Assembly (NCBI GenBank): GCA_026874595.1
Contig: CM049314.1
Coordinates: 63,398,800 to 63,462,799, forward strand
From: Sipunculus nudus
Taxonomy: Eukaryota; Annelida; Sipuncula; Golfingiida; Sipunculidae
Direction: 5' to 3'
DNA: 64,000 bases
The stretch's first letter is position 1, and every line of letters begins with the position of its first letter. Of this stretch, positions 39,301 through 49,459 are shown in pieces. The translations under genes were made by a program, and so were the position numbers. The notes beneath the pieces were generated by a model, which saw only the letters and a list, made by a program, of their open reading frames with translations, did not search any database and had not been told where the DNA came from.

Positions 39301-40715
39301 GCTTGACGACTTCTTCCTTGGTGGTGTTCCTCTAGCACAAGAAGAACGGGTGATGACACCTAGTGTCCAAAAGAAAAAAAAGGATGAAAAATATAAACTC
39401 AGTTATAATGGTGAGACACTGTATTACATAAACCTGTTCATATAAACTATTTATTAACACCCAGGACAACCCTTTTACTTGTCTAATAGGCAGGTACTGG
39501 CATATGAGTATTAAAGAAAAAAAATTGCACTTTGCTTTGTTCATTTTGCAGTAACATATTGACAACCTTTCAGACATTGCATTTAAACAGTTTTTCAGCA
39601 AACCCCATGACCTACTGGTAATATTTGTTATATAAATATGTGACTTTGATGTCATGAGCATTTTTATCATTTTATTAACCTGAGTATAGTCTAAGCAGTT
39701 CCACTGAGGTTAAAGTTATTATTTCTTAATATGTTTTACATACTTAGACATTAATATGGTTGAAAAACAAGCAATTTGTGTAACTGCATTGATATGAACT
39801 CTGTGTCTCAAGAGATCTTTATGTTTGACAGTCTTTCTAATAATTAATCAGTTACCAGTGTACCCAGGAATACCAATGTAAATATGAATTTATGCATATT
39901 GATTGAATAAATATCTTGATTTGTGTAGAATTCCCATCTTTGGATATAAGAGGGACGGGTATATTGAATATTCTTCATTTCATTTATAGATTTTACGTGT
40001 TGTGTTATTAGGGTCACATTTTTATGTACATAGAAACTACATTTGCTACAAATGACAAAGCATGTTAGGACAGAACTTAAAAGCAGTTCACTTTTGCAGT
40101 TAGTTAATTGGCATTACTTTGAGTAGCTTTTCACTTAATTTAGTGGTCATGGATGACTTGTTTTCATTATGACCTTGAAGCAGTGAATCAAAAGTTTATA
40201 TCAAGTGATGTAGTTATATTTTAAATTAAATTCATGAATAAAATCATGAAAATGTTATCATTTAAAAGTAACTGAACCCTCCCCACAGATTTGTTTTTAC
40301 ATATGTACATTTCACCTTTGATTGATTCACTCTAGATATTATCATCACTGGTCTTTTTTTGCACTTATTACTATTCTTCTTCTCTAAAACTATCTGTCTT
40401 GGTTTTTTTTTTTTTATATTAATACATTCAAAATTGCAAAATGTGGCTTTTAGGGTTTTCAAATGCTCATGTTGGCTGCTACCGGTAATATACTGAGAAA
40501 TTTTAGGAAAAATTTCACACTCACATGAATAAAACTTGAAAACATCTGTACTGCAGCACATTTTAGAAGTTTTCCCTTGGATCCACACCCATGATACATG
40601 TTGATTAATTAATGGAAATCAAATTTTGTATCCTATTGCAAGTTTTCATTTGTTAATAAATGCTTCAATTAAGATAGGCATGCGAAACAAACAAACAAAA
40701 TTAAATTTTCCAAAT

Positions 40716-40774
<59 letters not shown>

Positions 40775-43700
40775 TATAAAAATATAATTCAATTTTTCAA
40801 ATATCTAATTGTGTAAACTCCAACAATATTGGAGTATTAACAATATTAAAGTAAAGGGTTTCTACTTTTAGAATTTATAATATCACCTGTAGATATGAAG
40901 TTAATGACTATTAATTTAGGTAAGTGAATAGATATGTGTTGTTTTGGAATAAGTAAGAAGTTAAAGCATTAATATATAAATGAACTTAAAGCATCAGTTT
41001 ATACATTAGAGGAAACTTTTCCATGCATCATCTCAATAAGGGGTTCTTTGTATGTCTCCCTACCAGTCTCTGGCAGTTTTGGGTTTTTCTGCATATGGGT
41101 TCTCTGGGTAAGCAGACTATGGTTTAAATACACTGATATGCCACTAACTCCTCCTGGGAAAACCAACTGTGCTCATCACACAGCCTGTCATTGCCAGTCC
41201 CCAACTAGGCTGTGGTGGATCTCATGTCAGAAAGTTTGTCTCTCTCAAAATTTCCTAATCTATATTAAGACTCTGGGTGAAAGTACAACATTTAACAAAC
41301 TGTGTGCCTTTCAGATTTGACCCAACACTTCCCAGTGATCTGGTTCAGTAGTCAGACATTACACAACCGAGCATCAACCACTGGGCTGTGTTCTGCCACC
41401 TATTGAGAAGGGTTGACTGTTAACCTTAATTTCATTGTATGCCATACCTCCATATAAAAACTCGCTGCTGTGACCTTTAAATTGTTATTTACAATGTGTA
41501 TTTACTGTCATGATCAGTTTACCAGATGGCTCCACGTTCATGGAGACCAGACTCCAGTCTAGGAGAAACCGTGCCCTCCAGTGATGTTGTCATAGATACC
41601 AGCATCCTACCTGCAGATCAGCTAGAGACGGTCCGATGGTCGCTGAGTGGACGGCAACTCACAGAGATGATTCGGTGAGACTTAGGTGTCAAACTATAAA
41701 ATGAAAAGTGAAACATTTAGAGGGGCTTAGAAAGTGATATTTTGACACCTAAAACATTAACTGAACTGAAATTATGAAACCTCTTTCTCACATAAATCAG
41801 TTTAGACCATTCTAGTGAGAAAATTCTTCAAGATTGATTCATTGCACTCTATATATTGACACAATCAGGAACAATTGTTGATGCAATGTTCACATTAGTG
41901 TGAGGACCATTTTCAGCAGAGCTTATGGTGCATCACAAGTATATTTGATCATTGCAATATGTCCTTATTAATGTTAGGACTGTAGTAATGAAATAATACA
42001 AGCTAAATATTATGCATATTATAGTTTAGATTACAGGCCAAAGGATTACATACTTTTTAATCTACTTGCAAAGCATACATAAATTTTAGAATTCTTTTTA
42101 AACCTTTAATGATGTTACCCCTGGATGCATTGTATTGAGCTAAAGGACTGTTGTTAAATGTCCTGTATGTCCTGTTAAACTTACCATTGGATGATCATCA
42201 GCATATTGATTCTTGGATACTAGTATCTGATGATACCAATACAACATACGTATTTGTAACACAAAATATCAGTGCACCAGTACTGGTATATTATTACTAC
42301 TCCAGAAAATATTCTACATATACTAGAAATCAACAGTCATGTTGGCAGCTTATCATAGATCAAACTCAGTCATAATTTGGTGGAGAATCAATCCAAGATC
42401 CAAATTTCCTTAAACCACTGGTATTTGTTGACAGTGAACAGAAGGCAGGAGTGTGGCCAGACAGTGATGAGGATGCGACTCCCAGAGCCCTTCCAATAGG
42501 ACAGGAGACTCTGACAGGTAGACTCTCACAGGCTGGAAGAGAGTCACGATCTGGCCGAGAGTCAAGAGCTATAGGTGAGTCAAGATATCCTACAGATATG
42601 ATACGTATACATATACATATGAAGCAATTGTCTGTGTTGATCATATGTGTTTACTTTGTGGTCCCAGTGATGCAGTCATGACTAGCCAATCCATGGATGA
42701 GGATTGGGTATTGTCTAACACAGATATAAGTTGGAGTTTTGTAGACAGATAGACATTTATTATGGTTAACTCAAATTCATCCCAATGTGAAATGAGGTCT
42801 CCATGCACACAACTGTTAAGCAGTCTCTACCACATGCCAATATGTATTTTCATAAAATATTCTAACATTGTCAGACATCCCATTATTTTGATGATAGCAC
42901 CCCTCTGTCTAAGTTGGCGACCCCAGCTGTAGGGACATCCAATCAAAGCACCTCCCAGCCTGGGTCCCTAAAAATGAGGCTAAAGATAACTTGCCTCAGT
43001 CACTATTGACCTCAGCGCTCGAAAGGTTCAAACGTGAGTCGACATAAGGGGAAAACTTCAGTAGCCTGTTTGAGCTTTCATATCACGCTCCAACGAGGAC
43101 TGGAAGTATCATTATTCTTAAGTGGACTATTCATTTAGCCATTCTGGTATTTAAACTATAAAATTCTGTGTGGTTTTATATTATCTGTGGAAAAAATTCC
43201 TACTCAAGTGAGTTTTGCTGGCTCGTAAATTTACAAGTAGTGATTCTCCTTCAAATTTGTAAAGTATCTGCCACATGTCCAAGAGTGAGCGTGATACTGC
43301 CATTCCTAGGGATTTGTGGTTGAAATTCAGTGACCTCAACATCAACTCTTCTACACTCTCAATCAGTAATCAACTTTTGTGTCAACCCTTATTGAAAATT
43401 ATTTGTAATTATATAGTGGCATAAGGTAAATATCCAGAATTGTCATTGGATATCGCACCTGAATGTTCTATGCCTGATTCCACAAGTACAGGGAAGGCTT
43501 CAGATTAATATATCCCAGACGGTTCTGGCATAAAAATTAATTTTCCTGGTTCCCTTAAACCATTTAACATGTTTATATTTTAAACATTTGAAAAGTTACA
43601 ATATATTATTGAATGTATGTTGACTAATATAGCCATATTAAATGACCAGTCTTAATCATTCTAACTAATCTTCCACTCAGTATTCCTTCTAGAAATATCC

Positions 43701-44760
43701 AGTGTATTAAAGGAATGATGATGATGATAATGTATGGACTTACTTGTGCTAGAGATATACTTTAATTTTGATTCTCAGTGAGTTTGTTATATACCTTTGT
43801 AGTGGTTGATGGTGATGACCTCCATCGCTATGACGACCAGGTGACTAAACATGAAGCTGACGAGGAGGATGAAGAAGCTCTCCATCAGTTAGAGTGGGAA
43901 CTTGCTTCAGAGTCTGGCATGATCACAGGTGAGGGATCTGCATCTCAACCATGATTCTTTTTGTTTCAGTGTCAGGTTGTTTGGCTCATATAACTCAATA
44001 GAAATAAACCTGATTATCAGGCTGATATAAAGGTACAGATTAAGGTTGCCTTTACAGTCCAATTTCACCAAAGATGTCAGTCTGATCTTTCATTTTGCCT
44101 CCCTGATCATCCCTGTAGCTTTTCAGTATAGTAGCTGGGAAGCATACAGCCCCACGAACCATAAAAGATGCTTCAAAGTTATTCACTCCACATTTGCCTG
44201 CCAACTATGGCCAGTACCAATAAGAGGGTACATCCCTAATAGTAAAGATATCAGCAAGGGGAATTAGTGTGGAAGATGATCCATTTGTGACCCAATACCT
44301 TAAAATCACAATCACAAGTCCAAAACCAACCATTGTACTACTTTTCTCCACAGTCCAATGGAATAAAATGTGCCCAAAACTTGGTCTGAGATCTATTATG
44401 TAAGTATAATTCCTGATGTAAATGGTTGATCTACAGAGATTAATTTGTCATTTTTAATACAAGTTTTACAATTCTATAATTCTCTATGTATGGGGTATGG
44501 CCTAATGATGTATGTTCGGACTTCAGAGCAGAGGGTTCCTGCTGTGGTCTCAGCCAGTACCTCATAGGAAAACAATTAATTCTCGATAGGACCTCAGTCT
44601 TAATGACAGGTTATGACTTCTTGATTAATCTAAGCCCTGTGCTTATTAAATCTGAAATCCAGATAAATTAATTTCCCTTTCTCATCCTTTTTCCACCCCC
44701 CATCATCCTCATTCAAAAGGCAGTGCCACCAACGGATCATGGCCTTAACCTTTATTTTTT

Positions 44761-44836
<76 letters not shown>

Positions 44837-45252
44837 TGAAACCTCATTGTGTTGAACTTGCTTAAGATGAATACCCTGCTTATGTCAAAGTTAAATTCTC
44901 GATATTCCGGACAACTGTAGTTAAACTATTACCAAATAGAACCTGCATGTGTCAAAGTTTTCTGAGGGTCCCTTTGACTTCGACACAACAAGGTTTCACT
45001 GTATATATTGTTGTATTGGTATAGATGATGGGAAGATAAGCAGGATGAGTGTTCTGACTCCGGAGCCGGAGGATGCAGGAGAAAAATATGTCAGTGAGAT
45101 CCTGACTCCAAGGATCCCTGACCAGGGCATTGATATCGCTAAACACCTGAGGTAAGACAAAAATCACTAACACCATTAATACCAAAATGTTTCAACAAAC
45201 CAAAAATAAAAGTGTCAGATTTACTCAAGTGTATAATATATATGACTGTGTA

Positions 45253-45309
<57 letters not shown>

Positions 45310-45696
45310 AATAATACATACAAATTTATCCATGTGTAATGGTATGCTCTGCCTGTGAATATGCTGCAGGAATTATTTGGGCATTTATATGAGGAGCAAT
45401 TGCTCCTGAATTCAGGCATGAGAAATTTCAAGGAATTTCCTGATTTTAGAAATTCAAGAATTTTCGTTTAAGGAATTTTCAGGAAATTTCCCCAAATGTT
45501 TTTGTCAGATCATCTACCATGTTTATTTTATTAAAAATTTAAAGATTCAAATTTTGTTTGAGTAAACTTTCACTTTTCAGTATAGAACAGTACAAATGTT
45601 TTTCATGTTTTACACAGGGAAAGTGATTTAATGCAGGACTTTGAAGAAATGGAGGCACAGATCCGTGAGGAGGAGGAAGTGGCGGCGTTGTTGTGA
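24291..45696 (+). CDS. ZBBX: ZBBX, zinc finger B-box domain protein (18 coding exons)
   Basis: Coding exons: 24291-24352, 27948-28061, 29333-29469, 30205-30329, 30982-31077, 31789-31844, 32258-32360, 32752-32947, 34012-34224, 35372-35493, 36743-36831, 37756-38220, 39211-39410, 41518-41674, 42435-42574, 43803-43928, 45025-45151, 45618-45696. Every junction is GT-AG and the total is 2,607 bases, 868 codons plus TGA. In order the protein has a basic coiled coil (about residues 22-60), a B-box zinc finger (C136, C139, C148, C151, C156, C159, H164, H172), a conserved [13 protein letters not shown] segment (exon 8), [17 protein letters not shown] (exon 9), a Ser/Arg/Lys-rich low-complexity part (exon 12) and an acidic C-terminus. 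These match vertebrate ZBBX in content and order. ZBBX is a ciliated-cell protein of poorly known mechanism. An extra or alternative exon between exons 8 and 9 cannot be excluded. Confidence 0.92.
24440..26160. mobile_element. 'TGCCCCCGCC' bounded element carrying nine ~180-bp tandem repeats
   Basis: It starts ATGCCCCCGCC (24440) and ends GGCGGGGGCAT (to 26136) plus 'gtgtcgttctgacacatctag'. Between them a unit containing 'gcaatgcctgcagatattgg', 'gataatgaccagttacagatc' and 'agaaaatttcatgaaaaata' recurs with starts near 24531, 24711, 24891, 25071, 25251, 25431, 25593, 25773 and 25953, a period of about 180 bases. The middle units are the most alike and the last ones are diverged. It lies in the ZBBX intron after the first coding exon. 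The 109-, 80- and 140-residue frames across it are artefacts. Confidence 0.85.
26161..27947. other. rest of ZBBX intron before coding exon 2
   Basis: AT-rich intronic sequence with no recognised repeat ends or genes. It ends in the acceptor ttttctgcag (27938-27947). Confidence 0.6.
27948..28061 (+). CDS. ZBBX: ZBBX coding exon 2 (coiled coil)
   Basis: It encodes a heptad-rich stretch with [19 protein letters not shown] followed by SREKEERE. This matches the N-terminal coiled coil of ZBBX almost word for word and is the best family signature outside the B-box. The donor GTAAGT begins at 28062. Confidence 0.92.
28585..28775 (-). repeat. tRNA-derived SINE-like element
   Basis: On the minus strand an A-box-like GTGGCATAATGGTCAAG (around 28755-28770) is followed about 50 bases later by a B-box-like GGTTGGAGCC (around 28711-28720). 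This spacing is the RNA polymerase III promoter of tRNA-derived SINEs. The body runs on to about 28585. Both boxes deviate from consensus, so the copy is old. Confidence 0.5.
29107..29307. mobile_element. MITE abutting the ZBBX exon 3 acceptor
   Basis: The ends are CAGGGGCGGATCCAGG (29107-29122) and its near inverse (29292-29307; CGGATCCAGG is shared exactly). The interior is G-tract rich ('aaaggggggg', 'ggacccccc'). It stops only 25 bases before exon 3 starts at 29333. A relative with similar ends lies at 55736-55883. Confidence 0.8.
29333..29469 (+). CDS. ZBBX: ZBBX coding exon 3
   Basis: It encodes a Gly-rich start ([18 protein letters not shown]) and ends [13 protein letters not shown], corresponding to the VKLRVLKDQI segment of vertebrate ZBBX. 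The acceptor tattttttgcag is only 25 bases downstream of a MITE. Confidence 0.9.
30205..31077 (+). CDS. ZBBX: ZBBX coding exons 4-5 encoding the B-box zinc finger
   Basis: Exon 4 (30205-30329) ends with [13 protein letters not shown]. Exon 5 (30982-31077) continues [18 protein letters not shown] and ends [11 protein letters not shown]. The intron splits the B-box between its second and third Cys ligands, at phase 0. All eight ligands (six Cys, two His) are intact, so the zinc site should fold. Confidence 0.93.
32752..32947 (+). CDS. ZBBX: ZBBX coding exon 8
   Basis: It encodes [20 protein letters not shown], equivalent to the EEESARSFQEALSQWRTGN motif of vertebrate ZBBX. This short helix is conserved outside the zinc finger and is likely a protein-interaction segment (inference). 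Confidence 0.9.
33280..33820. other. repeat-like block in ZBBX intron 8
   Basis: GC content is slightly above the surroundings and there are open frames at 33298-33480 and 33533-33814, but there is no matching acceptor/donor pair in ZBBX phase and no recognised domain. It may be an old inserted repeat, or a skipped exon. Confidence 0.3.
34012..34224 (+). CDS. ZBBX: ZBBX coding exon 9 with tandem (NAGNAG) acceptor
   Basis: It encodes [20 protein letters not shown] followed by KHRR, matching the [22 protein letters not shown] block of vertebrate ZBBX. The acceptor reads ttgtagcag, so splicing may start at 34012 or 34015 and include or skip one codon. The upstream pyrimidine tract is weak. Confidence 0.88.
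34286..34795. mobile_element. hAT-like MITE with 'GAGTCCAAGTC' arms
   Basis: Two arms rich in cgagtccaagtc (34318-34430 and 34665-34780) face each other. The outer ends are TAGTGATGTGG (left) and CTACGTCACTG (right), fairly good inverses of each other and close to the CAGTGACGTAG ends of hAT MITEs. The 8 bases outside each end (tttgttgt and ttcattgt) match at 6 of 8, consistent with an old 8-bp target duplication. It lies in ZBBX intron 9. Confidence 0.6.
36255..36400. repeat. left end of a 'CCCC...GGGGACAT' element with (CTGT)n
   Basis: 'gtcccccacttccttggaaggaacaggggacattgatt' followed by a long CTGT/CTGTC run has the same layout as the ends at 21906 and 24440. No matching right end is seen, so it is probably truncated. 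It lies in ZBBX intron 10. Confidence 0.5.
37756..38220 (+). CDS. ZBBX: ZBBX coding exon 12 (Ser/Arg/Lys-rich)
   Basis: This is the longest exon, 465 bases encoding about 155 residues dominated by Ser, Lys, Arg and Pro. The end carries repeated RxxSRAxSR-like units ([15 protein letters not shown]). It is predicted disordered and highly basic. Vertebrate ZBBX also has a long poorly conserved centre, so the boundary exons define this region better than its sequence does. Confidence 0.88.
40720..40773. repeat. (TA)n microsatellite in ZBBX intron 13
   Basis: This is a pure TA run of about 54 bases. Confidence 0.95.
41120..41420 (-). repeat. possible SINE
   Basis: On the minus strand 'agcccagtggttgatgc' resembles a tRNA A-box and 'gggtcaaatctg' about 60 bases later resembles a B-box. 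The rest of the block is GC-richer than the intron around it. It is weaker than the element at 28585. Confidence 0.35.
43803..45151 (+). CDS. ZBBX: ZBBX coding exons 16-17 (acidic C-terminal part)
   Basis: Exon 16 (43803-43928) is strongly acidic ([21 protein letters not shown]). Exon 17 (45025-45151) carries two spaced [16 protein letters not shown] repeats. The final exon (45618-45696) ends EEEEVAALL. The split codons join as G|TG and G|AT without a frame change. Confidence 0.88.
44440..44640 (+). repeat. possible SINE
   Basis: 'ggggtatggcctaatgatgtatgttcggac' followed by 'gagggttcctgctg' has an A-box-like and B-box-like spacing. Weak evidence only. Confidence 0.3.
44769..44833. repeat. 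(TA)n microsatellite carrying a MITE insertion
   Basis: A TA run of about 65 bases ends exactly where a pogo-like MITE begins. The run provides a TA target dinucleotide. Confidence 0.95.
44834..45001. mobile_element. pogo/Tc1-mariner-type MITE next to the ZBBX exon 17 acceptor
   Basis: The ends are CAGTGAAACCTCATTGTGTT (44834 on) and the inverse of 44979-45001 (CAGTGAAACCTTGTTGTGTC), both flanked by TA. CAGTnAAACCTCG-type ends and TA duplication are typical of pogo/Tigger-like elements. The 168-bp element ends 21 bases before the last base of the exon 17 acceptor AG (45023-45024). Confidence 0.85.
45252..45302. repeat. (TA)n microsatellite in the last ZBBX intron
   Basis: This is a TA run of about 50 bases with one GTAT interruption near 45271. 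Confidence 0.95.
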
Positions 45697-46057
45697 AAAT
45701 GTTTAAGACAGAAACTGCCTTGTAATGTTAACAAATCTATTTACACGTTTTATAATGTACTTGGCTAATATGTATTAACAATGTGTTGATACAGTATGGA
45801 GGCTTATGCACTGTCTGGTTGAAAGTTTGAACACCGGTAAACTTTCATATAGATCAGTTGCATATTATCAAATTGAGGGAATGTAACAAAGCTGAGACTG
45901 CCTCAATTCAGTCATTATAATTAAAATATAAACCAAAGATTAAACATTTAAAAAGCCATATTTTAATTTTAACACATTACTATAAAAAAATCATTATTCA
46001 TTAATTTTATTATCTTGTTAGTAATTTTTCCAGTATTTTTGTCCATGTTAAGAAATT

Positions 46058-46063
46058 AATAAA
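46058..46063 (+). terminator. ZBBX: candidate ZBBX polyadenylation signal
   Basis: AATAAA lies 362 bases after the ZBBX stop codon, in A/T-rich sequence. Further AATAAA motifs at 47736 and 49141 could serve longer transcripts. Confidence 0.45.
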
Positions 46064-47027
46064 TAATTATTTATTTGTACACTATGAAAATCACAACATT
46101 TTAATATTTACACATTAGAATTGAAAACAAAATATTTAAATTTGTTAGTAATTTTATTTTGAGTCGTCAAGATAATAGATTTTCAAATAAGCCTTGATGA
46201 AAGTCAAACCTGGTTAGCAGAGATATGTAGGCACCAGATTATCAAACGTTTAAATCCATGGCTCTCGTAACAAAGGCTGGCGTGTGCCGGAGTTGGAAAA
46301 GCACTGTTTCGCTATCAAGAGCCAGATCAAGATATATCAAACTTTTTTTATGTATGCTTGAGTTTTGTTCCTGTGATTATTTTATTGTCATTATGTATGT
46401 TAATTTATGAGCAGTATTATTTGTTAGTCTATGCTCACTAAACGTGAAAACACACTTTGTTAGCACATTATATGAGTTTGGTATATGAGGTTTCATTTAA
46501 ACAATATCCCTACTTTAATGTTTACTGACCGAGTATGATTGTAATGACCCGTAGTATTTTATGGTCTTGAACTTTTTACCCTTTACATCAATCTGAAAAG
46601 ATTTTTTGTATAACAAGTAATATTAAAGTAGACCTTTTTTGGATGCACACCACCGTATTGGCGTTTTGTTAAGTTTATTTAAACAAAAATATATATCAAA
46701 ACCGATTTATTTGATTAGAAAACGTATAAATATATATGTACCCTGTTCCACAACCGGACACTGTTTGCGATATTTTGATCACAAATTTAATGAGGACCAA
46801 GAGTATTGGTACAGAATTTTGGAGAACACGACCCGGTAATAAGTATAGTAAATGAGTACAATTAACTATGGGACATACTTTCGGATGATAAACTTTAATT
46901 ATATGAAATAATGCTTCAGCAGACGTGGAGGGAAGGCATTCTTTGGTATTTTCAGTTTACCGATAATGAATTAAAAAAAAATACATACAGGAAAACACAT
47001 GGGCAACTTGTGAAGAAAGTTTGTTTA

Positions 47028-47775
47028 TAGAATTGCAAAACACACCACTTTTCTTATAGAAGAGTTTTCTTTTTGGTTAACCTTTCCTTGTTTATGTATT
47101 CTGAGAAAAACGAACGTGTTCAGTAATGATGTGTGAATACTTACCGTAAATATATTTGTGCAGTTCATCAAAAGAGATTTAGTGTTTTACACTGTATGTA
47201 CACATCATATTCAACAAAGGTTCAATTATTGCCCGTTTACAAGGCCTGAACAGTGTGAAGTGCCGTTTAAGCCTGCGAACAGTCGATCTGCTTGAAACAT
47301 TCTTTTCAAGTATTAATAGGACGGAGGAGAAGTGCTTGCTTTTTTATAAAAAAATATCAATGAATATTATTATTAACACAAGTTTTGTCCTATGGCGAGC
47401 ATGTGAAATATTTATATTCATGTATTACACACTATTGGAGCCAGCTTCATTTATATTTTGTATGAATCCACGCATGATTAGTATAAGCCATATGTACCAG
47501 AACGATGTTGATAGTTGTCATTTCACACTTTTGTTTGATCTTCAGTCAATCCTGTGGTCTTTGTAACACTTTGCAGTCAGTTTTGTCACGCTGAATGTGA
47601 TATTCATTAGTATATTTTACCGTTATATTCGGTATGTATTTATCAGTTTTGTAATACCGACTTTATACCGTTTAAAATATTTTTCATTTTTTTAATTATA
47701 TTCACTCTGTTGTTGCATGCTGTATTACTGTTTGGAATAAATCAGTTCACTATCAAGTAAGCCTCATATTCTCTC
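47028..47775. repeat. diverged tandem duplication, copy 1
   Basis: This copy aligns collinearly with 48454-49180. Shared words include 'gtgttcagta', 'tgtgtacacatc', 'gatctgcttgaaa', 'gtaataccgact' and 'ggaataaa(t/c)cagttcactatc'. It contains an AATAAA near its end (47736). The 103-residue frame in this copy (47255-47566) is broken in copy 2, so it is unlikely to be coding. Confidence 0.8.
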
Positions 47776-48453
47776 ATATAACTTTTCCCCTTTTTAATAT
47801 TTTATTTTTATATTGCAATAACAAGTAGGTTTTATGGCCCAGCAAAATTTGGTCTTTTCTTAACAACCCACTCAACATATTTGCGTGTGACAAAGTAATA
47901 TAAGAGCCGAGCTCTTATCGAGAAAATTGTTTAAAAAGCGTCAACAAAGTGATACAAGTGATTATAAAAGAATTTTCGAACACAAAACATCACTAGAGAA
48001 GATGGTACACACACACACACACATATGTTGTTAATGTGATTGAAAATTTATTTTACAAGTACAACTACAGATAAATCTCAGTTTTGTTACTGATAAAATA
48101 TTCTCAGACTCGATTTTCTTAGAATCTGTCCCCAGTAAGATATTTACAATACAACAATTATCATAACATGTTTTGTGCAACATGAGTGAAGGGGACACAA
48201 ATTATGAGTCTACTAATTAACCAATATGGGATGTATTTAGATGCAGAAAAATGCAAATTTAAACATATGAATGTTTAGTTCAGCACAAGCAGAACGAAAT
48301 GCCTAGAATTAATGAGGGAACCTGTTGTGTTGATTTTTGTGTGCTACGGAAGTTAGAATTGGAACATAGGTATTGACATGGCTATATATGCTATATATAG
48401 GTTTGCTAAGCTTTTCAGTATATAGGTTGAAAAAAGGAAAGAGAGGACCCTTA

Positions 48454-49180
48454 TGGAATTGTTCGCACACATTGCTTTTACAAGATGTTCCCTTTTTTCG
48501 TTTTTTTTTTGTTTAGACATGTTTCTCTTTGTTAATGTATTTGAAGCACGTGTTCAGTAGTAATATATTTAATACTGTTTAAATATTTGGCGTGCGTACA
48601 TTTGTGCGTGTTCGTCAAAACTAGTTTTGAGCTTTTGCACTGTGTGTACACATCTGATTCATTGAACACTTGTTCCATTATTGCTCGTAGACAAGGCGTA
48701 AAATATGATAGTGTTCATATAAGCCTTAACCGATCTGCTTCAAATAATCTTTGCAAATATTTATGAGGCAGATGACTTGCTATTATTAATATCATTATTT
48801 GATATTATTGTTAATACTATTCTGGCCTGTGGCCACAACGTGAAATATTTTTATCAAAGTATTACACTGCAACTTACTTCTGTTATAGTTTTTATAAAAA
48901 CTAAAACTGTTTGGCATAAATTACTGCACAGTATAAATTTTTATGTTTGATTTCCATTTAATCCCGATGTCTTTGTAATACTTTGTGATTAATTTGGTCA
49001 AACTGAACATGATATCCTTTACGATACTTTTCCGTTATTATGGGTGTGTATAGCAATTTGTAATACCGACTATAAACCGTTTAAAATATTTCTAATGTTT
49101 TATTTATATTTACTATGTTGCATGCTGTATTACTGTTGGGAATAAACCAGTTCACTATCGAGTAAGCCGCGTATACTCTG
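48454..49180. repeat. diverged tandem duplication, copy 2
   Basis: This is the second copy of the unit at 47028-47775, about 1.41-1.43 kb downstream, with many substitutions and small indels. It ends with the same AATAAA context (49141-49146). The two copies are separated by about 680 bases of unrelated sequence, including a short (CA)n run near 48009. Confidence 0.8.
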
Positions 49181-49339
49181 CTAATTTTTAACCTGAAAGG
49201 TGGACATTTTGTCAAGCAAAATAGTTTCCCTAAATTTTAATAAAGCTTCATGGTCTGTTCAAGTAATTTATGTTTTTCCTCAAAAAATATCCCAGAGTAC
49301 GCAGTTTGTCTAAAATTCAAGAGGACTCTTAATATGTAA

Positions 49340-49450
49340 ATGAAGCTGCTGCATATCAGCATTAATTTAAATAATTGGAATCTCTGAAATACTGCTGAAT
49401 CACTGCTTTGCATTACATGGTTACACCAGACAAGGAAATTTATGTACACT
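49340..49450. repeat. CTG-rich dispersed repeat fragment, copy 3
   Basis: 'gctgctgcatatcagcattaatttaaataattggaatc' aligns with the 3' part of the block at 4381-4530. Confidence 0.55.
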
Positions 49451-49459
49451 CAGCAGAAT

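Noticed and set aside
47255-47566. 103-residue frame in duplication copy 1
   Set aside because: The frame is not preserved in the second copy, so selection for coding is not supported.
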